Source: Rhodanobacter sp. FDAARGOS 1247 (GTDB lineage: Bacteria; Pseudomonadota; Gammaproteobacteria; Xanthomonadales; Rhodanobacteraceae). Taken from it: a stretch of 64,000 nt of DNA. The notes under the pieces were generated by a model. The model had not been told where the DNA came from. It did no database searches and was given only the letters and a program-made list of their open reading frames with translations. Made by a program: the position numbers and the translations under genes. The DNA lies in the NCBI RefSeq assembly GCF_016889805.1, contig NZ_CP069535.1, positions 3,844,001 through 3,908,000 of the forward strand, in the 5' to 3' direction. Below are positions 26,293 through 33,739 of this stretch, piece by piece; the stretch's first letter is position 1; each line of letters opens with the position of its first letter.

Positions 26293-29118
26293 ATGGTCAA
26301 TCAACGTACGTTATCCAGGCACATCTCGCTGGCACTCGCCGGCCTGCTGGTCACCGCATTCGCGCTGCCGGGCGCGCACGCCCAGACCAGCACGGCGATC
26401 CTGCGCGGGCACGTCAGCGCACCGCAGGGCGCGATGCCCACCCAGGTGGTGGCCACCAATACCGCCAACGGTTTCGTCAGCAAGGCGAAGGTCGGTGCGG
26501 ACGGCAACTACACCCTGGCCGGACTGAGCCCGGGCAGCTACACCATCGTGGCCAGCGGCAACGGCAGCAGCGCCAGCCGCACCGTCACGGTGCAGGTCGG
26601 CCAGGCGCTGAACCTCAACCTGGACGCCGGCGCCGCCGCGGCCGGACCCAGCACCAGCAATGCCACCGAGCTGCAGGGCGTCTCGGTGAACGCCACCACC
26701 CTGGTCGAGACGCGCACTTCGGAAGTGGCCACCAACATCAGCCAGAAGCAGATCCAGCAACTGCCCCAGAACGAGCGCAACTTCCTGGATTTCGCCAAGC
26801 TGGTGCCGGGCGTGACCACCTCGCGCGACCCCAACTCGAAAAGCTTTTCGGCGGGCGGTCAGTCGGCCGAGAATGTAAACGTTTTCATCGACGGCGCCAG
26901 CCTGAAGAACAACGTGCTCAAGGGCGGCATCGCCGGCCAGGACTCCACCCGCGGCAACCCGTTCTCGCAGGAGGCGGTGCAGGAATTCCGCGTACTCACC
27001 AACAACTACAAGGCCGAGTACGAGCAGGCCGGCACCGCGATCATCACCGCGGTGACCAAGTCCGGCACCAACGAATTCCACGGTTCGCTCTACGACTACT
27101 TCCAGAACACGTCGATGATCGCGCAGAACTCGTTCGACAAGAAAAACCACGTCAAGAAACCCGAATACAAGCGCGAACAGCGCGGCTTCACCCTGGGCGG
27201 CCCGATCATCAAGGACGTGGCGCAGTTCTTCATCAACTACGAGGAACGCAAGGACACCGCCAACAAGACCGTACAGATCAACGACCCGCGCTTCGCCCAG
27301 TACAACGGCACGTTCTCGGCGCCGTTCAACGAGAAGACCTTCTTCGGCAAGTTGAGCTGGCAGCCGAACCATGACAACAACGTCGACCTCAGCCTGACCA
27401 CCCGGCGCGACAGCGAGCAGCTCGGCTTCGGCGGCACCACCGCCTACAGCGCCCGCAGCAACCGCAAGAACAACGTCGACGACCTGCTGCTGAAATGGCA
27501 GAAGCGTGGCGACAGCTACACCAATGATTTGCTGCTGGATGCGGGCACGGCAAAATGGCGCCCCACCTCGGCCGAATCCGGCACGGCGCGGGCCATCGTC
27601 GATCCCGGCATCGCGGTGATCGGCGCCGGCGGCGACCTGCAGGACAAGGGCCAGGACCAGCGCACCTTCCGCGACGATTTCACCTGGTTCGGCCTGCCCG
27701 ACCACACGATCAAGGCGGGCATCAAGTACGCCGCGTACGGCATCACGCTGGAGCAGAACAGCGCCACCGTGCCGACCTACTACTTCCAGGAAGGCCCGGA
27801 TTATCCCGGCGGCTTCAACACTCCCTACAAGGCGGTGTACGCGCCCAACGGGGCCAGTGCCAACCTGCACACCAACCAGTTCGGCCTGTATGTACAGGAC
27901 GACTGGGACATCACCGAACGCCTGCAGTTGAACCTGGGCATCCGCTGGGATTACGAGACCAACGCCCTCAACAAGGACTACGTGACGCCGGCCGCGCAGA
28001 TCCCCACGCTGGAATACCTGGGCCTGCAGAACTACATCAGCAACGGCCACAACCGTGACGGCTACAAGGGGGCGATCCAGCCGCGGCTGGGCTTCTCGCT
28101 GGACGTCAGCAAGGACGGCGACCAGAGCACCACCATCTTCGGCGGCGCCGGCCGCTACTACGACCGCACGCCGTTCGACTGGATCAGCCAGGAACAGCTG
28201 CACTCGCTGGTGCCGAACTACACCTTCCTGTTCAGTCCCGGCGGCGTCACCCCCGGCACCATCGCATGGGACCCGAGCTACCTGACGCCGGCCGGCCTCA
28301 ACGGTCTGCTGGCATCCGGCTCGGCCGGTTTCAGTTCCGAAATCGACGTGGTCAACAACAACACCAAGCCGCCGCACACCGACCAGTTCAGCCTGGGCGT
28401 GCGTCAGGTGATGGGTGACTGGACCGCCTCGCTGACGTTGGCCCGCGTGCTGGGCTACGACCAGTTCACCTGGGTGTGGAACCGCCTGCCACTGCCGGGC
28501 TTCACGCTCGACATCATGCCCGGCAGCCCGTACGGCGCGGTGCTGCACAACACCGACAAGAAGACCCAGTCCAGCAGCGTGCTGGTCAGCATCGACAAGC
28601 CGTACACCGAAGCGTCCGGCTGGGGCGTGGGCCTGGCCTACACCTACCAGCGCGCGCGCCAGCAGGGCAACGACAACTACTCGCTGGACTATGTCGATCC
28701 GGCGGGCTACCCCGCCGGCAACGTGGGCGAGAAACAGCACCTGGTGCTCAACGGCATCGTGCGCGGGCCATGGGATACCCGGCTGACCGGCATCTTCACC
28801 TATGGCTCGGGCCTGCCCTGGGACTACTTCGATACCCGTCCGGGCTGCGACTACAACTGCGTCTTCTACAAGGGCGGCAAGTACGGCCAGAAGTACCTCA
28901 ACCTCGACCTGTCGATCGCCAAGGAATTCCGCTGGGGCGAAAGCCAGGCGCTGGAGCTGCGCTTCGACGTGATGAACGTGTTCAACCGCGACGTCGACAA
29001 CGGTTACGTCAACAACCTCTACAACGGAGCGAACCCGAATCCTGATTTCGGCCGGGCCACCAGTGCCGACCCGAACCAGACCCGCCGCTTCCAGATCGGC
29101 GCGCGCTACACGTTCTGA
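26293..29118 (+). CDS. Oar-like TonB-dependent outer membrane receptor
   Basis: A 941-residue outer membrane transporter. It has a signal peptide to about residue 33 (ending PGAHAQTS), a carboxypeptidase-regulatory-like Ig domain at about residues 36-115 (ATNTANGFVSKAKVGADGNY, LSPGSYTI), a plug domain with QQLPQNERNFLDFAKLVPG, and the Oar signature IITAVTKSGTNEFHGSLYDY. A 22-stranded barrel ends in the aromatic GARYTF. It probably captures the locus substrate at the cell surface using TonB energy. The start at 26293 follows GGGAGAGGG. An operator-like palindrome lies inside the gene (26873-26888). It is followed by the GH144 gene. Confidence 0.92.
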   Translation: MVNQRTLSRHISLALAGLLVTAFALPGAHAQTSTAILRGHVSAPQGAMPTQVVATNTANGFVSKAKVGADGNYTLAGLSPGSYTIVASGNGSSASRTVTVQVGQALNLNLDAGAAAAGPSTSNATELQGVSVNATTLVETRTSEVATNISQKQIQQLPQNERNFLDFAKLVPGVTTSRDPNSKSFSAGGQSAENVNVFIDGASLKNNVLKGGIAGQDSTRGNPFSQEAVQEFRVLTNNYKAEYEQAGTAIITAVTKSGTNEFHGSLYDYFQNTSMIAQNSFDKKNHVKKPEYKREQRGFTLGGPIIKDVAQFFINYEERKDTANKTVQINDPRFAQYNGTFSAPFNEKTFFGKLSWQPNHDNNVDLSLTTRRDSEQLGFGGTTAYSARSNRKNNVDDLLLKWQKRGDSYTNDLLLDAGTAKWRPTSAESGTARAIVDPGIAVIGAGGDLQDKGQDQRTFRDDFTWFGLPDHTIKAGIKYAAYGITLEQNSATVPTYYFQEGPDYPGGFNTPYKAVYAPNGASANLHTNQFGLYVQDDWDITERLQLNLGIRWDYETNALNKDYVTPAAQIPTLEYLGLQNYISNGHNRDGYKGAIQPRLGFSLDVSKDGDQSTTIFGGAGRYYDRTPFDWISQEQLHSLVPNYTFLFSPGGVTPGTIAWDPSYLTPAGLNGLLASGSAGFSSEIDVVNNNTKPPHTDQFSLGVRQVMGDWTASLTLARVLGYDQFTWVWNRLPLPGFTLDIMPGSPYGAVLHNTDKKTQSSSVLVSIDKPYTEASGWGVGLAYTYQRARQQGNDNYSLDYVDPAGYPAGNVGEKQHLVLNGIVRGPWDTRLTGIFTYGSGLPWDYFDTRPGCDYNCVFYKGGKYGQKYLNLDLSIAKEFRWGESQALELRFDVMNVFNRDVDNGYVNNLYNGANPNPDFGRATSADPNQTRRFQIGARYTF

Positions 29119-29149
29119 TCCACCCGCGGCAAGGCAGTACCGATTCATC

Positions 29150-29215
29150 CGTCCGCTTCGTGAGAACGGACGTCTGGACGTCCACCTGAACCTGCGCTCC
29201 CCCGCGGGTCCAGGT
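29150..29215 (+). other. Structured intercistronic region, receptor to GH144
   Basis: Within the 128-base gap, CGTCCG/CGGACG (29150-29172) and CCACCTG/CAGGTGG (about 29182-29217) can each form a stem, the second enclosing a GC-rich loop. No T-run is present. Such stems often set different expression levels for genes in one message. Confidence 0.35.
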
Positions 29216-29246
29216 GGCGTCGCTCACAAAGTACGGCAGACCGATC

Positions 29247-30722
29247 ATGACGTTTCCCCACCGGCCCGCATGGCTTGCCTCCCTCCTGCTCGGCCTGGCC
29301 CTGGTGCTGGCAGCTCCCGCCAGCCCGGCCTGGCAGGCCCGACCCGACCCCGCTCCCGCCACAACCGCCACAACCGCCAGCACGCCCGAAGTACCGGCGC
29401 TGGTCAACGACCTCGAACAGCGCACCTTCCAGTTCTTCTGGGACAGCGCGGACCCGGCCAATGGCCTGGTGCCCGACCACTATCCGGGCGAATCGTTCTC
29501 CAGCATCGCCGCGGTCGGCTTCGGCCTGACCGCCTACGGCGTGGGCGTGGAGCGCGGCTACATCACCCGTGAACAGGCGGTGGAGCGCACGCTCGCCACG
29601 CTGCGCTTCTTCGACACTGCGCCGCAGGGCGACAGCGAGGACGACGACAGCGGCTACCACGGTTTCTTCTATCACTTCCTCGACATGAAGAGCGGCCGGC
29701 GCTTCGCCCGCTGGACCGAGGTGTCCACGGTCGACACCTCGCTGCTGCTGGGCGGCGTGCTGTTCGCGCAGTCGTACTACGACCGCGACACGCCGGCCGA
29801 GCAGGAAATCCGCACGCTGGCCGACCGCATCTACCGGCGGGTCGACTGGCCCTGGGCACAGGTGCGCGCGCCGCTGATCAGCATGGGCTGGACGCCGGGC
29901 GGCAAGTTCATCCCGCACGACTGGGAAGGCTACAACGAGGCGATGCTGGTCTACGTGCTGGCGCTGGGCTCGCCCACGCATCCGGTGGACGCCGACGCCT
30001 GGACGGCGTGGACCCGCACCTACGACCGCAGCTGGGGCAGCTTCCACGGCGAGCAGCTACTGAACTTCGGCCCGTTGTTCGGCCACCAGTACAGCCATGT
30101 GTGGATCGACTTCCGCGGCATCCGCGATGCCTGGAACCGCCAGCACGACCTCGACTATTTCGAGAACAGCCGCCGCGCGGTGATCGCCCAGAGGAACTAC
30201 GCGATCGCCAACCCGGGCGGCTGGACCGGCTATGGCCCGAACATGTGGGGGCTCACCGCCAGCAACGGTCCCGGCGGCATCGTCATGGACGGCAAGAGCA
30301 AGCGCCAGTTCTACGGCTACACGGCGCGGGGCGCCGGACTGGGCTACCTGGTCGACGACGGCACCCTCGTGCCCACCGCGGTCGCCGGCTCGATCGCGTT
30401 CGCGCCCGAGCTGGTGATTCCCGCGCTGGAGGAGATGAAGCGCCGCTACGGCAGCGCGATCTACAACCGGCACGGCTTCGTCGACGCCTTCAACCCCAGC
30501 TTCCACGTGCAAACGGAGTTGCGCACGGGCAAAGTGCTGCCGATGGGCTGGGTCGACAGCGAGCAGCTGGGCATCGACCAGGGGCCGATCGTGCTGATGA
30601 TCGAGAACTGGCGCAGCGACTTCGTCTGGAACGTGATGAAGAAGAACCCGTACATCCGCAAGGGACTTCAGCGCGCCGGCTTCGAAGGCGGCTGGCTGGC
30701 CGCGCAGGCGTCGAAAAAATGA
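29247..30722 (+). CDS. GH144-type secreted glucanase (probable endo-beta-1,2-glucanase)
   Basis: A 491-residue exported protein of the glucoamylase-like fold. A signal peptide ends near ASPAWQA, followed by a short Ala/Thr/Pro linker, then an (alpha/alpha)6 barrel. Recognisable blocks are LEQRTFQFFWDSADPANGLV, STVDTSLLLGGVLFAQ, SMGWTPGGKFIPHDWEGYNE, FGHQYSHVWIDFRGIRDAW and GYGPNMWGLTASNGPGG. The known activity of characterised GH144 members is endo-cleavage of linear beta-1,2-glucan; this protein's substrate is inferred. It probably acts in the periplasm. The last codon overlaps the start of the binding-protein gene (ATGA). A GTG at 29214 is a less likely start. Confidence 0.8.
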   Translation: MTFPHRPAWLASLLLGLALVLAAPASPAWQARPDPAPATTATTASTPEVPALVNDLEQRTFQFFWDSADPANGLVPDHYPGESFSSIAAVGFGLTAYGVGVERGYITREQAVERTLATLRFFDTAPQGDSEDDDSGYHGFFYHFLDMKSGRRFARWTEVSTVDTSLLLGGVLFAQSYYDRDTPAEQEIRTLADRIYRRVDWPWAQVRAPLISMGWTPGGKFIPHDWEGYNEAMLVYVLALGSPTHPVDADAWTAWTRTYDRSWGSFHGEQLLNFGPLFGHQYSHVWIDFRGIRDAWNRQHDLDYFENSRRAVIAQRNYAIANPGGWTGYGPNMWGLTASNGPGGIVMDGKSKRQFYGYTARGAGLGYLVDDGTLVPTAVAGSIAFAPELVIPALEEMKRRYGSAIYNRHGFVDAFNPSFHVQTELRTGKVLPMGWVDSEQLGIDQGPIVLMIENWRSDFVWNVMKKNPYIRKGLQRAGFEGGWLAAQASKK

Positions 30723-32044
30723 GCTGCCGTGCGCGCCCGTGGCGGCACGCATGGCTGGTGGCGATCGCCTGCTGCAGCGCCCTGCTGGGCAGTTGCACGC
30801 AAGCGCCGGACAACCACGAACTCACGTTCTGGACGATCGGCCGCGAAGGCGAAGCCATCGTCCAGTTGCTGCCCGCGTTCGAGCGCGCCCACCCGGACAT
30901 CCACGTCAGGGTGCAGCAGCTGCCGCTGACCGCCGCGCACCAGAAGCTGCTTACCGCCTTTGCCGGCGATTCCACCCCGGACCTCAGCCAGCTCGGCAAC
31001 ACCTGGCTGCCCGAGCTGGCCGCATTGCACGCGCTGGAGCCCTTGCAGGCGCGGGTCGACCGTTCGCGGGTGATCCAGCCGCGTGACTACTTCGCCAGCA
31101 TCTGGGCCACCAACGTGATCGACGGCACGCTGTACGGCGTGCCGTGGTACGTCGACACGCGGCTGCTGTTCTATCGCCGCGACCTGTTGCAGGCCGCCGG
31201 TTTCGACGCACCGCCGCGCAACTGGGCCCAGTGGCGGCAACAGCTTGCTGCATTGAGCGATCCCGCCCGCCACCGCTACGGCATCCTCTTGCCGACCAAC
31301 GAGTACGAGCAGCTGATGTCGCTGGCGCTGCAGCAGGACTACGGCCCGCATCCCGGCGACGGGCTGTTGCGTGACGGCGGTCGCTACGGCAATTTCGAAA
31401 GCGCGGGGTTCAAGCAGGCGCTGGCCTTCTACGTCGACACCTTCCGGCTGCGCCAGGCGCCGGCGATCACGAATGTCGAAGCGGGCAATCCGTGGACCGA
31501 GTTTGGCCGCGGCGTGTACGCGTTCTACCTGTCCGGCCCGTGGAACATCGGCGAATTCCGCGCGCGCCTGCCGGCAGCGCAGCAGGACGACTGGGCCACC
31601 GCGCCCCTGCCCGGCCCGACCGGTTCCGGCATCGGCGTGGCCGGCGGTTCCAGCCTGGTGATCTTCCGTCGCTCGCGGCACAAGGACGCGGCGTGGCAGC
31701 TGATCGAGTACCTGTCGCAGCCCGCGGTGCAGCGACAGTTCTACGACCTGCTCGGCGACATGCCGCCCCGGCGCAGCTCATGGGAGGGCGGCGCCCTGCA
31801 TGACGATCCCAAGGCGCGCGCGTTCCGCCAGCAGCTGGAGCAGGTGCGGCCCGCGCCGGCCGTGCCGGAGTGGGAGCGCATCGCCAACGAGATGCAGCTG
31901 GTCGCCGCCGAGGCGATCGCCGGCCGGCTGACGATTGACCAGGCCGCCGCCGAGATGGATCGCCGCGCCGACGCGATCCTGGCCAAACGGCGCTGGGTGC
32001 TCGACCACGCCCATCCTGACCAGCTCCGTGGGCACACGCCATGA
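30719..32044 (+). CDS. ABC sugar-binding lipoprotein (CUT1 family)
   Basis: Solute-binding protein of 441 residues, tethered to the inner membrane by a lipobox ending LLGSC (Cys26). The mature start NHELTFWTIGREGEAIVQLLPAFERAHPDI is typical of oligosaccharide-binding family 1 proteins. STPDLSQLGNTWLPELAAL and GTLYGVPWYVDTRLLFYRRDLL form the inter-domain hinge and ligand pocket. The start overlaps the GH144 stop by four bases (ATGA), and its stop overlaps the permease start the same way, so all are translationally coupled. Expected to bind oligosaccharides made by the neighbouring glucanase. Confidence 0.92.
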   Translation: MSCRARPWRHAWLVAIACCSALLGSCTQAPDNHELTFWTIGREGEAIVQLLPAFERAHPDIHVRVQQLPLTAAHQKLLTAFAGDSTPDLSQLGNTWLPELAALHALEPLQARVDRSRVIQPRDYFASIWATNVIDGTLYGVPWYVDTRLLFYRRDLLQAAGFDAPPRNWAQWRQQLAALSDPARHRYGILLPTNEYEQLMSLALQQDYGPHPGDGLLRDGGRYGNFESAGFKQALAFYVDTFRLRQAPAITNVEAGNPWTEFGRGVYAFYLSGPWNIGEFRARLPAAQQDDWATAPLPGPTGSGIGVAGGSSLVIFRRSRHKDAAWQLIEYLSQPAVQRQFYDLLGDMPPRRSSWEGGALHDDPKARAFRQQLEQVRPAPAVPEWERIANEMQLVAAEAIAGRLTIDQAAAEMDRRADAILAKRRWVLDHAHPDQLRGHTP

Positions 32045-32919
32045 ATCCGCAACGGACGGCCTGGCTGTTCCTCGCCCCGGCGCTGCTGGTGCTGGGCGTG
32101 TTCTTCCTGCTGCCGGTGCTGGCCGCGCTGCTGCTCAGCCTCACCGACTACGACCTCTACGCGCTGGCCGACATCCGCAACCTGCGTTTCGTGGCGCTGG
32201 GCAATTACTGGGAACTGCTGCAGCGGCCGCTGTTCTGGTCGGCGCTGGGACACACGATGTACTTCGTGGCGGTGGGCGTGCCGTTGTCGATGGGCGCCTC
32301 GCTGGGCGCGGCGATGCTGCTGAACTCGCCGCTGGCGCGCTGCAAGCCGTTCTTCCGCACCGCGCTGTTCGCGCCGGTGGTGACCACGGTGGTGGCCACC
32401 GCGGTGATCTGGCGCTACCTGTTCAACACCAAATACGGCATGGCGAATTATGTGCTGGGGCTGCTCGGCATCCATCCGGTGGACTGGCTGGGCGATCCGC
32501 ACTGGGCGATGCCCACGATCATCGCGTTCGCGGTGTGGAAGAACTTCGGCTACAACATGATCATCTTCCTGGCCGGCCTGCAGGCGATCCCGCCGGACCT
32601 GTACGAAGCCGCCCGCATCGACGGCGCCTCGCCCTGGCGGCAATTCCGCCACATCACCCTGCCGATGCTCAAACCCACCATGCTGATGGTGGGCATCCTC
32701 ACCGTGTCGGGCTACTTCCAGCTGTTCGCCGAACCCTACGTGATGACCGAGGGCGGCCCGCTGCAAAGCACGGTCAGCGTGCTGTACCTGATGTACGACG
32801 AAGGCTTCAAGTGGTGGAACCTCGGCTCCGCTTCGGCGGTGGCGTTCCTGCTGTTCCTGATCATGTTCGCGGTGACCGTGCTGATGCTGAAACTGTCCCG
32901 ACACGGAGAGCAGGCATGA
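32041..32919 (+). CDS. ABC sugar transporter permease (MalF type)
   Basis: Inner membrane subunit, 292 residues with six helices. The first (AWLFLAPALLVLGVFFLLPVLAALLLSLTDYDL) is the typical opening. The ATPase-coupling EAA loop is EAARIDGASPWRQFRHITLP at about residues 190-209. It pairs with the next gene to form the CUT1 channel. Start and stop each overlap the flanking genes by four bases. Confidence 0.93.
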   Translation: MNPQRTAWLFLAPALLVLGVFFLLPVLAALLLSLTDYDLYALADIRNLRFVALGNYWELLQRPLFWSALGHTMYFVAVGVPLSMGASLGAAMLLNSPLARCKPFFRTALFAPVVTTVVATAVIWRYLFNTKYGMANYVLGLLGIHPVDWLGDPHWAMPTIIAFAVWKNFGYNMIIFLAGLQAIPPDLYEAARIDGASPWRQFRHITLPMLKPTMLMVGILTVSGYFQLFAEPYVMTEGGPLQSTVSVLYLMYDEGFKWWNLGSASAVAFLLFLIMFAVTVLMLKLSRHGEQA

Positions 32920-33737
32920 ATCCGCGGCTGGCCAGGGCGCTGGTCAACGGCCTGCTGATCGGCGTGGCCGCGGTGGCGCTGTTCCCGCTGCTGTGGATGC
33001 TATCGGTGTCGTTCATGGCGCCGGGCGCGGCCAGCGCGCTGCCGCCGCCGCTGCTGCCGCGCCATGCCGGCTGGGACAACTACCGCGAATTGTTCGTGCA
33101 CGCCGGCATGGGCCGCTACCTGCTCAACAGCCTGCTGGTGGCCGGCACCATCACCGTGCTGTCGCTGGCCTGCAACCTGCTGGCCGGCTACGCCTTCGCC
33201 AAGCTGCGCTTCGCCGGGCGCGAGCGGCTGTTCCAGGCCTTGCTGGGCGCACTGGTGATCCCCGCCCAGGTGGCCATGCTGCCGCTGTTCCTGCTGCTGA
33301 AGTACATCGGGCTGGTGAACAGCTACGCCGGCGTGGTGGTGCCCGCGCTGGCCACCGTGTTCGGCATCTTCCTGGTGCGCCAGTACGCCCGCGGCATTCC
33401 CGACGAACTGCTGGAAGCGGCGCGGATCGACGGCGCCGGCGAGTGGCGGATCTTCGCGCAGATCGTGCTGCCGCTGCTGAAGCCGATCATCGTGACACTG
33501 GCCATCTTCACCTTCCTCGCCGCGTGGAACGACTTCATGTGGCCGCTGATCGTGCTGACCGGGCAGGACCACTACACCTTGCCGATCGGCCTGGCCTCGC
33601 TGGCGCGCGAACACTCGCAGGACAGCGAGCTGATGATGGCCGGCTCGGTGGTCACCGTGCTGCCGGTGCTGCTGCTGTTCCTGTCGCTGCAGCGCTACTA
33701 CCTCGAAGGCCTGCTGCTGGGCAGCGTGAAGGGCTGA
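32916..33737 (+). CDS. ABC sugar transporter permease (MalG type)
   Basis: Second channel subunit, 273 residues with six helices and the EAA loop EAARIDGAGEWRIFAQIVLP at about residues 167-186. The start ATGA overlap with the first permease argues for coupled translation. No ATPase follows; the MsmK-like ATPase at 20715 is the likely motor. Confidence 0.93.
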   Translation: MNPRLARALVNGLLIGVAAVALFPLLWMLSVSFMAPGAASALPPPLLPRHAGWDNYRELFVHAGMGRYLLNSLLVAGTITVLSLACNLLAGYAFAKLRFAGRERLFQALLGALVIPAQVAMLPLFLLLKYIGLVNSYAGVVVPALATVFGIFLVRQYARGIPDELLEAARIDGAGEWRIFAQIVLPLLKPIIVTLAIFTFLAAWNDFMWPLIVLTGQDHYTLPIGLASLAREHSQDSELMMAGSVVTVLPVLLLFLSLQRYYLEGLLLGSVKG

Positions 33738-33739
33738 CG

